Position numbers and translations under genes: made by a program
Notes under the pieces: model-generated
Databases searched by the model: none
What the model was told of the DNA's origin: nothing
Seen by the model: only the letters and a program-made list of their open reading frames with translations
Shown here: positions 24,227 to 32,961 of the stretch, one piece after another
Layout: each line of letters begins with the position of its first letter
Position numbering within the stretch: position 1 is the stretch's first letter
Assembly (NCBI GenBank): GCA_039800325.1
Contig: JBDLQY010000124.1
Coordinates: forward strand, 83,243-147,242
Length of the DNA: 64,000 nucleotides
Direction: 5' to 3'
From: SYIM01 sp039800325
GTDB taxonomy: Bacteria > Pseudomonadota > Gammaproteobacteria > Burkholderiales > Burkholderiaceae_E

Positions 24227-25594
24227 TCAGCGTGCGAGCGCTGCCGCCTGACGCGCCAGCTCGGTCGCGCGCTCGTAATTCTGGCGCGCGCTCTTGCCCC
24301 AGTGCTCTTCCAGGGCGGTCATCGCCTTTTGCTTGGCTGCATCGCGCTTGGTGTCACGAAACACTGCAACGAATTCAGCGTCAGCCGCTTTGTCGGCACC
24401 TACCACCGGCGAGAAAGCGAGTTCGCGCGCCTGCGCAAGTAGCCTGCTGGCCTGTGCATTGGGCTTGGAGGCAATTTTTGCACTGGCCTCGTGAATCGCT
24501 TTGGTGGCGGCGCTCAGTTCTTTGTGCCTGAAGGTGATGGTCTGGTCAAAGAGCGATGACACCAGAAAGTAGCGCCGCTCGGAGACGGCAGTATCGAAAT
24601 TCACTTTGGCCTGGATTTTTCCATCATAGGGATTGGGGTAGCCCGCAGGCGCCTTGGCATAGGTCTCAGGCAGCACTGGCAGGCGGCTGATCTTGGGATC
24701 GAGCAGTAGCTGTTGCCCCTCGGGCGAAAGCGTGTAGCGGATAAAACGCTTGGCCGCCTCGCTGTCGCGTGCGCCCGCGACGAGTCCTATGTTGGCCGGC
24801 ACGATCGAGGTCATCGACGGATAGACAAACTCCACAGGGAATCCGGAGTTCTTCGCAGCCAAACCGAAAAAGTCGATCACGATGCCGATACCGAACTGAC
24901 CGTTGGACACGCCATCGGGAACGCCGAAGCTGCGTTCGGTGATGGCTGCACAGTTGCCAGACATCTGCAGCACCTGCGACCAGCCCTTGTCCCAACCCTC
25001 TCCCTGAAGAATGGTCTCGATGGTGAGATGGGTCGTGCCTGAACGTGAGGGCGACGAGGTTGAGACATGTCCGAAATAGACTGGCTTGGTCAGGTCTGTC
25101 CATTCACGCGGCTCGGGCAGGCGGTTGGCGCGCAGATAGCGCGTGTTCCACATAATTCCGTAGCCGGCCAGCGCCTGGCCGCGATAAAACCCGTTGGGGT
25201 CGTTGACGGGATACGAGCCGATCTTCTCAGGCACCTTGACCCCGGGGTCAAATTTTTCGAGCAGGCCATCCTTGGCCATGACCTCGAATGCGTCGGGTGC
25301 CGAAGCCCAGAACACTTCGGGCCGACGTCCCGGCGAGGCCTCGCGCACAAACGCCACGCCCGCCGAGGTGCCCTTATTGAGCACTTCGAGCTTGAAGCCG
25401 GGATGGGCTTTCTCGAAGGCAGTCTTGTAAGCGCTGGTGAGTTCCTTGGGAAAGGAAGTAACCACCGTTACGGTCTGGCTCAAGGCGACGCTCGAGGCGA
25501 CCGCGAAGGCAGCAGCTACCGTCGCGCGCATCAGGGCCCTGGCGCCATGCGCTGCGGGTTTATCTTGGTTGGCCTGATGTAAGCGTGTACGCAT
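24227..25594 (-). CDS. ABC transporter substrate-binding protein, Fe3+/phosphonate type with C-terminal extension
   Basis: 455 residues, about 110 more than FbpA-type proteins. Signal peptide in the stretch RATVAAAFAVASSVALSQ. Type II binding fold: TVVTSFPKELTSAYKTAFEKAHPGFKLEVLNKGTSAGVAF, VFWASAPDAFEVMAKDGLL, GVPDGVSNGQFGIGIVIDFFG, NIGLVAGARDSEAAKRFIRYTLSPEGQQLLL. A helical C-terminal extension follows from about 350 (ALEEHWGKSARQNYERATELARQAAALAR) and is shared with the orphan protein at 8946-10271. Start ATG 25594 has GGGGAG eight bases upstream. First gene of the importer operon. Confidence 0.9.
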   Translation of the reverse strand: MRTRLHQANQDKPAAHGARALMRATVAAAFAVASSVALSQTVTVVTSFPKELTSAYKTAFEKAHPGFKLEVLNKGTSAGVAFVREASPGRRPEVFWASAPDAFEVMAKDGLLEKFDPGVKVPEKIGSYPVNDPNGFYRGQALAGYGIMWNTRYLRANRLPEPREWTDLTKPVYFGHVSTSSPSRSGTTHLTIETILQGEGWDKGWSQVLQMSGNCAAITERSFGVPDGVSNGQFGIGIVIDFFGLAAKNSGFPVEFVYPSMTSIVPANIGLVAGARDSEAAKRFIRYTLSPEGQQLLLDPKISRLPVLPETYAKAPAGYPNPYDGKIQAKVNFDTAVSERRYFLVSSLFDQTITFRHKELSAATKAIHEASAKIASKPNAQASRLLAQARELAFSPVVGADKAADAEFVAVFRDTKRDAAKQKAMTALEEHWGKSARQNYERATELARQAAALAR

Positions 25595-25815
25595 GGCTTG
25601 ATCTCCCCTTGCAAAAACGATGGGTCAGCGTCGGTCGATCGGGTGGCTGACTGCTAAAAATACCGGTTCGTCGTAAACAGCTGAACGGGTGGGGGAAGTT
25701 ACCGACCGAGTATCCGCAGGTCAAGCGCAGGGTTTAGGCACAGCGGGGCGAGCGGGGCCCTTGGACGGGGCCGTCGCCACAGCCAGACTCGATCCGATGC
25801 GGTAGCATTGCCGGT

Positions 25816-26358
25816 GTGAAAATACTGACTACGCGCTTTTTTCAGCTGCTCGAGCTGCTCATGACCGTATGCCTGGCGGCAATGGTGGTCATGGTGTTCG
25901 GCAATGTGGTGCTCAGGTATGCCTTTGATTCCGGTATTGCCGTCTCGGAAGAGCTGTCGCGCTACCTGTTCGTGTGGCTGACCTTTATCGGTGCGGTGGT
26001 CGTCGCTCGCGAAAATGCTCATATGGGTGTTGAAACCCTGGTACGGCGCTTCGGGCCGGTGGGGCGGCGCATCTGTATGGTGCTCAGCGACGCGCTCATT
26101 TTGCTGTGCTGCGGTGTGTTCTTCTGGGGTACCTGGCGGCAGGCGCCTCTTAATATGTCCAACATCGCGCCCATCACCGGCATTTCGATGATCTGGATTT
26201 ATGGCATCGGGTTTTTTACCAGTCTGGGCATCGGCTTGATAACAGCCCTGCGTCTGGTGCGTGCCCTGACGGGTCGGCTGCGTCCGGGCGAACTCGACGA
26301 CTTTGCCGGTGACGCGCCCGGGGGTCAGGCGGGCAGCCTGAAGGAACGCCTCGAATGA
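25816..26358 (+). CDS. dctQ: TRAP transporter small permease, DctQ type (region B)
   Basis: 180 residues from GTG 25816. Four hydrophobic spans; marks NVVLRYAFDSGIAVSEELSRYLFVWLTFIGAVVVARENAHMGVETLV. Its stop overlaps the dctM start (ATGA at 26355-26358). The gene order here is Q, M, P, unlike the other three TRAP sets, where P comes first. The upstream gap 25595-25815 is divergent with the ABC importer. Confidence 0.92.
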   Translation: MKILTTRFFQLLELLMTVCLAAMVVMVFGNVVLRYAFDSGIAVSEELSRYLFVWLTFIGAVVVARENAHMGVETLVRRFGPVGRRICMVLSDALILLCCGVFFWGTWRQAPLNMSNIAPITGISMIWIYGIGFFTSLGIGLITALRLVRALTGRLRPGELDDFAGDAPGGQAGSLKERLE

Positions 26359-27638
26359 CCGTCGCAGTGTTTCTTGCTTCGCTGATCGGCGCGATGGCCA
26401 TCGGTATGCCGGTTGCCTTTGCACTGATCTTCTGCGGGCTGGCACTGATGTGGCACCTGAATGTGTTCGACAGCCAGATCGTGGCGCAGAACCTCATTAT
26501 CGGCGCTGATAATTTCCAGCTGCTGGCCGTGCCGTTCTTCCTGTTGGCCGGAGAGCTGATGAATGCGGGCGGCCTGTCCCGCCGCATTGTTAATTTTGCA
26601 GTCGCCCTGGTCGGCCATGTGCACGGCGGACTGGGATACGTGGCCATCTTTGGCGCGGTCATCATGGCCTCGCTGTCCGGCTCGGCCGCTGCTGACACGG
26701 CTGCCCTGGCATCTATTCTCATCCCCATGATGCGCGAGGCCGGTTACAACGTTCCTCGATCTGCCGGTCTGATTGCAGCGGGTGGCGTGATCGCACCCGT
26801 GATACCGCCCTCCATCGGTTTCATCATCTTTGGCGTGGCGGCAAACGTATCGATCACACAACTGTTTCTGGCCGGGGTCTTTCCGGGCTTGTTGATGGGC
26901 TTGTCGCTGGTCATCGCCTGGGCCTGGGTGGTGCGGCGCGAGCGCGTGAAGGTTTATCCGAAGGCTTCGTGGCGCGAGCGTGGCAGAGCCACATTGAATG
27001 GTCTTTGGGCCTTGGCCATGCCAGTGATGATTCTGGGTGGCATCCGATTCGGTGTCGTGACGCCCACCGAAGCAGCCGTGCTGGCCGCCGTGTATGCCTT
27101 GTTTGTGGGCCTGTTTATTTACCGCGAGCTCAAGATTCAGCATCTTTATCGGGTGTTTCTGGTCGCTGCCAAGACCACAGCGGTGGTGATGTTTCTGGTG
27201 GCATCGGCGCTGGTCTCGGCCTGGCTGATTACCCAGGCTAATATTCCGGGTGAGTTGGGCTCGCTGCTTGAGCCCTTCCGAGAGCACAAGAAGCTGCTGC
27301 TGCTGATGATGATGCTATTGGTGCTGGTCGTGGGCACGGCGCTTGACTTCGCACCCACGGTGCTCATCCTCACGCCCGTGCTTATGCCCATCGTGAAACA
27401 GGCGGGTATTGATCCAGTGTATTTTGGGGTGCTGTTCATCATGAACAATGCCATCGGTCTGCTTACGCCGCCGGTTGGAATCGTTCTGAATGTGGTGTGC
27501 GGCGTTGCCAAAGTACCCATGGGTGCCGTCATCCGTGGGGTCATGCCTTTTCTGATAGCCCAGATCTGCGTGCTGCTGGTATTGATTGCCTTTCCTGAAC
27601 TGGTTACCGTTCCGCTCAAGTGGCTCAGGGGACGCTAA
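26355..27638 (+). CDS. dctM: TRAP transporter large permease, DctM type (region B)
   Basis: 427 residues, about 12 spans. Marks: IGMPVAFALIFCGLALM, LLAGELMNAGGLSRRIVNF, GYVAIFGAVIMASLSGSAAADTAALASI, AAGGVIAPVIPPSIGFIIFG, TALDFAPTVLILTPVLMPI and NNAIGLLTPPVGIVLNVVCGVA. This is the classic DctM/SiaM-like C4-dicarboxylate group. Coupled to dctQ by a 4-nt overlap; dctP follows after 90 nt. Confidence 0.94.
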   Translation: MTVAVFLASLIGAMAIGMPVAFALIFCGLALMWHLNVFDSQIVAQNLIIGADNFQLLAVPFFLLAGELMNAGGLSRRIVNFAVALVGHVHGGLGYVAIFGAVIMASLSGSAAADTAALASILIPMMREAGYNVPRSAGLIAAGGVIAPVIPPSIGFIIFGVAANVSITQLFLAGVFPGLLMGLSLVIAWAWVVRRERVKVYPKASWRERGRATLNGLWALAMPVMILGGIRFGVVTPTEAAVLAAVYALFVGLFIYRELKIQHLYRVFLVAAKTTAVVMFLVASALVSAWLITQANIPGELGSLLEPFREHKKLLLLMMMLLVLVVGTALDFAPTVLILTPVLMPIVKQAGIDPVYFGVLFIMNNAIGLLTPPVGIVLNVVCGVAKVPMGAVIRGVMPFLIAQICVLLVLIAFPELVTVPLKWLRGR

Positions 27639-27728
27639 CTTGTCCGATGCCAGTCGACCAGTATCTGCGGATTGATTTGTCGCTAACCCGTTCGCTGTTT
27701 GTTTATTTCACGTTTCAAGGAGGAGACT

Positions 27729-28745
27729 ATGAAGCAATTCACCTATAAGCCGCTGCTGGCGGCATGCATGCTGGCCCTGGGCGCTGTTGCGGCCACGCCA
27801 GCGCTGGCGCAGTTTTCAGAGCGCACTATCCGTGTGTCCAACGGTATCAACCAAGACCATCCGGTGGGTAATGGCGTCGCCAAGATGACCCAGTGTCTGA
27901 CCCAAAAATCAGGCGGCAAAATGAAACTGCAAGCCTTCTGGGGCGGCGCTCTGGGCGGCGATCTGCAGGCAACACAGGCGCTGCGCTCAGGCACGCAGGA
28001 AATGGTCATTACCTCGTCATCGCCGCTGGTGGGCATCCTGCCTGATCTGGGTGTGTTCGATCTGCCGTTCCTTTTTGCCAATGAGGCAGAGGCCGACAAG
28101 ATTCTCGATGGCGCGGTGGGTGATTACATCAACTCCAGACTGCCGGGCGTCAACCTGGTGAATCTGGCCTGGTGGGAAAACGGTTTCCGTAACCTCACCA
28201 ACTCGAAAAAGCCGGTTAACAAATGGGAAGACCTGTCGGGCGTCAAGGTTCGGGTGATGCAAAACAACATCTTCCTGGACACCTTCAAGACCCTGGGCGC
28301 CAATGCGGTGCCGATGGCGTTTGGTGAAGTGTTCACGGCGCTCGAGACTAAGGCTATCGATGGTCAGGAGAACCCTTTTGTCACCATTGACACCTCCAAG
28401 CTCTATGAAGTGCAGAAGTTCCTGTCGGTAACCCGGCATGCCTATACGCCGTTTATGGTGCTGTACTCCAAGCCGCTGTGGGACCGGCTGTCGAAAGACG
28501 AGCAGTCAGCACTGCAGGCTTGCGCCGGCGAGGGCCGTGATGAGCAGCGCAAGGTGTCACGTGCGCTGTCTGATAAGTCGCTGGCCAACGTGAAGGCCAA
28601 GGGCATGGTGGTCAATGAGATCAGCCAGGCTGAGTACAAGCGCATGCTTGAGCAGGTCAAGCCGGTCTATGAAAAGCACAAGGCCACCATTGGCGCTGAG
28701 ACCATTCAGCGCATGCAGGACGAGCTGGCCAAGATCCGGAAGTAA
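27729..28745 (+). CDS. dctP: TRAP transporter substrate-binding protein, DctP type (region B)
   Basis: 338 residues from ATG 27729, which follows AAGGAGGAG; a longer frame lacks such a site. Signal peptide YKPLLAACMLALGAVAATPALA. The conserved Arg that binds the substrate carboxylate is in LSGVKVRVMQN, and the Asn of the second contact is in DGQENPFVTI. It belongs to the C4-dicarboxylate/sugar-acid DctP group. Ends at a strong stem-loop pair (28756-28815) shared with the convergent FAD oxidoreductase. Probably feeds the enzymes of the convergent region B operon; inference from proximity. Confidence 0.92.
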   Translation: MKQFTYKPLLAACMLALGAVAATPALAQFSERTIRVSNGINQDHPVGNGVAKMTQCLTQKSGGKMKLQAFWGGALGGDLQATQALRSGTQEMVITSSSPLVGILPDLGVFDLPFLFANEAEADKILDGAVGDYINSRLPGVNLVNLAWWENGFRNLTNSKKPVNKWEDLSGVKVRVMQNNIFLDTFKTLGANAVPMAFGEVFTALETKAIDGQENPFVTIDTSKLYEVQKFLSVTRHAYTPFMVLYSKPLWDRLSKDEQSALQACAGEGRDEQRKVSRALSDKSLANVKAKGMVVNEISQAEYKRMLEQVKPVYEKHKATIGAETIQRMQDELAKIRK

Positions 28746-28755
28746 TTTTTGCGTC

Positions 28756-28782
28756 ACCGGGGAGCCCGCCGGGTTCCCCGGT
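28756..28782 (+). terminator. Terminator stem-loop after dctP (region B)
   Basis: ACCGGGGA (28756-28763) pairs with TCCCCGGT (28775-28782); a G-T pair and CCC/GGG extend the stem inward, leaving a 3-nt loop. Located 11 nt after the dctP stop. Confidence 0.6.
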
Positions 28783-28792
28783 AGTCGTCTGT

Positions 28793-28815
28793 CTGGGGCT
28801 GCGTGGCAGCCCCAG
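28793..28815. terminator. Bidirectional terminator stem-loop between convergent genes
   Basis: CTGGGGCTGC (28793-28802) and GCAGCCCCAG (28806-28815) form a perfect 10-bp stem with a GTG loop, 14 nt before the minus-strand oxidoreductase stop (28829). With the stem at 28756-28782 it separates two convergent operons. Confidence 0.65.
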
Positions 28816-28828
28816 TTCGCTTCTGGCG

Positions 28829-30220
28829 TTAACGGTTCAGCACGCTGACAGCCGTGTTGGCTGCGATATGGCCGCCAGCCACAGCGCTTAGCAAGCCGTT
28901 TCCTGAGAGATAGCCCCAGACCGCGTTACCTGAAACCCCGCGTGCGGCGCCACCGGCTGCCAGCAGGTTGGGAAATGGCATGCCCTGTTGGTCAAGCACG
29001 CGGCATTGGGCGTCAATATCGAGGCCGCCCTGCGTGTGAAACAGTGCGCCGGTGACTTTGACGGCGTACCAGGGAGGAGCCTGCAGGCTGCGTTTAAAGC
29101 TTCGGCCCGTTGCTGTGTCTGTGCCCGCAGCCACTGAGTTCAGGGTGGCTTCGAGTTGAGCGGGCTCGCATCCAATCAGTTCAGCCAGCGAGACGAGATC
29201 GGCGCAACGCTTCACAGCGCCTGCGGCCTGAGCATCACGAAAATCCGGAAAGTCCTGAGCGAAGGCGAGGAGTTGTTCGTCGAAGATGTTCCAGGCAATA
29301 TCATCGGGTTGTGCCAGCACCTTCACGGCGGCCTCTGAATAGCCCTGAGTCTCATCGTGAAAACGGCGGCCCTGAGCGTTGATCTGGATTGCACCCTCCA
29401 TCATGAGACTCCAGGAAATCAGTGCGCCCTGCGGGACTGCCCATGAGCCGTGACCCTGGTAGCCGCCCAAATCGGCAAGACGGGCACCCAGCTCGCGCCC
29501 CCACAGAATCGCTGAGCCATCATTGCCAACATGTCCCGCGTAGGTGCTGTCCGCCATTTCGGGCAGCAGCTCGCGGCGTAGGCTCTCGTTGCCGCCGAAG
29601 CCATTACATGCCAGCAGCAGCACCTGGCAGCCTATGTGCTCAATGGCGCCGTCGCGGCGCTCACAGCCGACGCCAGTAATGCGGCGGTCATCGTCGACCC
29701 AGAGCTCGACCACTCGGGCCTGTGTGAGCACGGGAATGCCTGCGGCGTCGGTGGCGACCCGCAGTCGGTTCATGAGACCAACGCCGCTGCGCTCGGGCAC
29801 GGCGTGCATACGATGTACTCGGTGACCCGGGTACAGGAAGTTGTCAAGAACCTGCCACGGGATGCTGTGATGCTCGCCCAGCGCATCAATGGCGGCGGCA
29901 ACGGTGGCCGCATAGGCGGCGACCAGGTGCGGCGCAGCCTCGCCGTGCGCTTTGGCCTGGATGTCGCGAGCAAATTCTTGGGCGTCATCCGCAATGCCCT
30001 GTGCCGCCTGCGCGCGGGTACCCGCTGCGGGAATAAAACCCGAGGATAAGGCTGTTGAGCCCGCAGGCACTGCGTCGCGCTCGAGCACAACGCAGTCAAC
30101 ACCTGCTCGCGACAGCGCCAGTGCTGCCGTCAGACCGCAGGCCCCAGCGCCCACGATGACAACCGGCAGATGCTCACCGGCGGTCGACAGGCTCTGCCGA
30201 ATAACGCGAGGCGGTTTCAT
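28829..30220 (-). CDS. FAD-dependent oxidoreductase, flavocytochrome c / fumarate reductase flavoprotein type
   Basis: 463 residues. Rossmann FAD motif VVIVGAGACGLTAALALSRAGVDCVVLERD near residue 20, then STALSSGFIPAAGTRAQAAQG, and at the C-terminus LFHTQGGLDIDAQCRVLDQQGMPFPNLLAAGGAARGVSG, the signature of the FAD_binding_2 family (fumarate reductases, urocanate reductase, 3-ketosteroid dehydrogenases). No cytochrome or FMN-binding domain and no signal peptide, so likely cytoplasmic. Last gene of the region B operon, 17 nt after the isochorismatase-family gene. Probably oxidises or reduces a C-C bond of a carboxylate intermediate. Confidence 0.85.
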   Translation of the reverse strand: MKPPRVIRQSLSTAGEHLPVVIVGAGACGLTAALALSRAGVDCVVLERDAVPAGSTALSSGFIPAAGTRAQAAQGIADDAQEFARDIQAKAHGEAAPHLVAAYAATVAAAIDALGEHHSIPWQVLDNFLYPGHRVHRMHAVPERSGVGLMNRLRVATDAAGIPVLTQARVVELWVDDDRRITGVGCERRDGAIEHIGCQVLLLACNGFGGNESLRRELLPEMADSTYAGHVGNDGSAILWGRELGARLADLGGYQGHGSWAVPQGALISWSLMMEGAIQINAQGRRFHDETQGYSEAAVKVLAQPDDIAWNIFDEQLLAFAQDFPDFRDAQAAGAVKRCADLVSLAELIGCEPAQLEATLNSVAAGTDTATGRSFKRSLQAPPWYAVKVTGALFHTQGGLDIDAQCRVLDQQGMPFPNLLAAGGAARGVSGNAVWGYLSGNGLLSAVAGGHIAANTAVSVLNR

Positions 30221-30237
30221 CGCATGCCTCGCCTGGC

Positions 30238-30843
30238 TTAGCCGCGAAGCTGCGCGAGCAGCTCGCTGCAGCTCATGACATCGGCCACCGAGCGCAGGTC
30301 TGCAAGCGCTGTCTGGTGGATATCGTCAGACACAGCCGCGCAACCATCGGACAGCACAATGGCGTGGTAGTCACGCACATGCGCATCGCGCACGGTGCTG
30401 GCCACACCCGCGTTGGTGAGAATGCCGCACACAACCAGAGTATCAACGCCCGCTTTTTTCAGCACCCAGTCAAGCTGGGTATTGAAAAATGCCGAGTAGG
30501 CAACCTTCATGACCGATACCTGAACCAGCGGCGCGATGGCATCGACGCAGGCCTGTCCGCGCGAGCCCTGCGCGAAGTCGCCTTTGCGCAGGAAAGGACG
30601 TCTGCGAAACAGATGCTCGGAGATCATGGGTTCACCCTGGGCGTTGGGCCATAAGGTGAACAGGCTCGCCGTGACCAGACCGCCCCGGTCACGAATGGCC
30701 TGCGCGACTGGCGCGACCCTTGCCGGCAGCTCGGTGGCGCCTGGGGCTATCGCCTTGCCACGCGCATAGGCCCCATCAGGCGCCAGGAAGTCATTTTGCA
30801 GGTCAACCATCATCATGCCCCAGCGGGGCTGGCTCGCTGTCAT
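30238..30843 (-). CDS. Isochorismatase-family cysteine hydrolase
   Basis: 201 residues. Catalytic triad of the amidase-type members is present: Asp in MVDLQNDFL, Lys in SVMKVAYSAFF, Cys in VVCGILTNAGVASTVRDAHVRDY. Such enzymes include N-carbamoylsarcosine amidohydrolase, maleamate amidohydrolase and nicotinamidase. It follows HyuA by 30 nt, and the combination HyuAB plus N-carbamoyl amidase is known from N-methylhydantoin/creatinine breakdown, so an amide or carbamoyl product of HyuAB is a reasonable substrate; this remains inference. Confidence 0.85.
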   Translation of the reverse strand: MTASQPRWGMMMVDLQNDFLAPDGAYARGKAIAPGATELPARVAPVAQAIRDRGGLVTASLFTLWPNAQGEPMISEHLFRRRPFLRKGDFAQGSRGQACVDAIAPLVQVSVMKVAYSAFFNTQLDWVLKKAGVDTLVVCGILTNAGVASTVRDAHVRDYHAIVLSDGCAAVSDDIHQTALADLRSVADVMSCSELLAQLRG

Positions 30844-30873
30844 CGTATCTCTCCGCGTTGCATGCCGTGCTGC

Positions 30874-32961
30874 TCAGCCGGCTGTGACCACCAGATTGCC
30901 CAGGCTATCGACCCGTGCCTCAAAGCCGGGCTCCAGCCACACGGTGGTGTCGGCCTGCTCAAGAATGGCGGGCCCTGACACATGCGCATCCACGGGAAGC
31001 TCAAGCCGGGCATAGCGTTGTGCCGTCCACCAGCGACCTTGGTGATAAACCGATTGCGTACCTACGGGCTGGGTTGATCCTGGCCCTCTGGGGGCGAGCA
31101 CGCCCAGATCGAACTTGGGCCTGACACCGACCATGGCATGCCGAAGATTCATGACGCGAATCGCAAGGCCGTGCAGGGCGCGGCCGAAAGCGCGTTGATA
31201 GGCGGCTTCGAAGGCGGTCTGGATACCCTCGCGGCTAAGAGCCTCGCGCGATACGGTGACGTTCAGCGTGTGTGTCTGACCCAAATAGAGCATGTCGAGT
31301 GTCAGGTGTTCTTCGATGCGCTCAAGTCGCACGCCTGCGGCCCGCAGGCGCTGCGTGCAGGCTTGCGCGAGATCATCAACACGGGTCTTCAGGGCATCGA
31401 TATCGAGGTCTGCCAGCGCCACATTGAGTGTCTGGACAGCGTCATGACGCATGTCAGCCATGACACAGCCTAGAGCGGAAGTGACGCCGGGGTAGCGGGG
31501 AATAAGGCCCGTGGTGACGCCCACTTCACGCATCATGGCGCACACATGTAACGCACCGCCGCCGCCAAAGGGCATGTAGACAAAGCGCCTGGGATCGTGG
31601 CCTCGTTCGATGGAGACCACTCGGATGGCTCCGGCCATCTTGGCATTGGCAACCGTGAGGATGGCCTCAGCGGCCTCTTCAGTGCTTAAACCCAGAGGTG
31701 TGCCCACATGCTGATCAATAGCGGTGCGTGCTGCGTTTAGATCGAACGCTTTGAGCAGACCGCCCCCCAGCGGGCGATCAGCCGCGATTCTTCCGAGAAC
31801 CAGATTGGCATCGGTGACCGTAGGGCGGGTATTGCCACGTGCATAGCAGGCCGGGCCCGGATTGGATCCTGCGGATTCCGGCCCCACCTGAAGCATGCCA
31901 CCGCCGTCGACCGAGGCTATTGAGCCTCCACCTGCACCAATGGTTTCAATTTGAATCATCGGCGAACGTACGACCAGGCCAAACTCGATGGCGGTCTGCG
32001 AGGCAAGCGCAGCCAGGCCTTCGGCAACCAGTGACACATCAAATGAGGTGCCGCCCATGTCACCCGTGATGAGATCTGGAAAACCGGCACTGCGCGCGAT
32101 AGCGGCGCATGCGATGACGCCCGCGGCGGGGCCTGACAAAGCGGTACGAATCGGAAACTCACAGGCGGTTGCGCGCGACATCACGCCACCATTGCTTTGC
32201 ACGATCAGCAGTTCGCCCGCGAAGCCGTGCGCGCGAAGATCGCCTTCGAGTCGGGCCAGATAGCTGCCGACGACCGGTTGCAGCGCTGCGTTAAGGGTCG
32301 CCGTTGACAGGCGCTCAAACTCGCGAATCTCGGGTAGTACCTCGGTAGCAGCGGTTACGCTGGTATTGGGCCACAGTTCGCGCACCGCCTGGACCGCCGC
32401 GCGCTCATTGGCTGGATTGGCATAGGCGTTGATGAAGAAGATGCATACCGCGGTGCAGCCGGCATCAAGCAGCGCGCGCGCCTGAGCGCGTACCTGATCG
32501 AGATTGACCGGCGTGTGAATACTGCCGTCAGCCAGCACACGCTCCACCACCTCAAGCCGCAGATCGCGAGCCACGATGGGCGTGAATTCGCCGCGTAGAC
32601 CCCAGGTTCGCGGTCGGTCGCGGCGACGCATCTCCAGCACGTCGCGAAATCCGTGTGTGGTGATGATGCCGGTGGTCGCCACCTTGCGTTCGAGCAGGGC
32701 ATTCGTGCCCACCGTTGTGCCGTGCACGATGGTGGCTACCGACGATGCCGCATGGGTTACATCACCCGATGCGGCGCCAGCAGCCTGAATGATGCCATTG
32801 ATGAAACCGCGAGCCTCTTCACCACGGGTGGACGGAACCTTGACGATGCGTGCTGTGCCCGAGCCTTCGTCCAGAATGAACAGATCGGTGAAGGTTCCGC
32901 CTACGTCTACGCCGATCACGGTGCGTCCGGCCCCAGTGCTGGTCATATGAGTCGGATTCAT
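30874..32961 (-). CDS. hyuA: Hydantoinase/oxoprolinase subunit A (HyuA)
   Basis: 695 residues. N-terminal ATP-grip-like motif IGVDVGGTFTDLFILDE, then TTVGTNALLERK and DMGGTSFDVSLV in the ASKHA-fold domain, and GAGGGSIASVDGGGMLQVGPESAG-type signature in the middle (written here as short parts: IGAGGGSIA, GPESAGSNPGPACY). The family couples ATP hydrolysis to opening of cyclic amides (5-oxoproline, N-methylhydantoin) or to carboxylation of ketones. The start overlaps the hyuB stop by ATGA (32958-32961); ATG 32946 is an alternative. Works as a complex with HyuB upstream. Confidence 0.92.
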   Translation of the reverse strand: MNPTHMTSTGAGRTVIGVDVGGTFTDLFILDEGSGTARIVKVPSTRGEEARGFINGIIQAAGAASGDVTHAASSVATIVHGTTVGTNALLERKVATTGIITTHGFRDVLEMRRRDRPRTWGLRGEFTPIVARDLRLEVVERVLADGSIHTPVNLDQVRAQARALLDAGCTAVCIFFINAYANPANERAAVQAVRELWPNTSVTAATEVLPEIREFERLSTATLNAALQPVVGSYLARLEGDLRAHGFAGELLIVQSNGGVMSRATACEFPIRTALSGPAAGVIACAAIARSAGFPDLITGDMGGTSFDVSLVAEGLAALASQTAIEFGLVVRSPMIQIETIGAGGGSIASVDGGGMLQVGPESAGSNPGPACYARGNTRPTVTDANLVLGRIAADRPLGGGLLKAFDLNAARTAIDQHVGTPLGLSTEEAAEAILTVANAKMAGAIRVVSIERGHDPRRFVYMPFGGGGALHVCAMMREVGVTTGLIPRYPGVTSALGCVMADMRHDAVQTLNVALADLDIDALKTRVDDLAQACTQRLRAAGVRLERIEEHLTLDMLYLGQTHTLNVTVSREALSREGIQTAFEAAYQRAFGRALHGLAIRVMNLRHAMVGVRPKFDLGVLAPRGPGSTQPVGTQSVYHQGRWWTAQRYARLELPVDAHVSGPAILEQADTTVWLEPGFEARVDSLGNLVVTAG

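Noticed and set aside
26325..27287. 320-residue reverse frame in dctM (region B)
   Set aside because: His/Gln-rich shadow of a conserved membrane permease.
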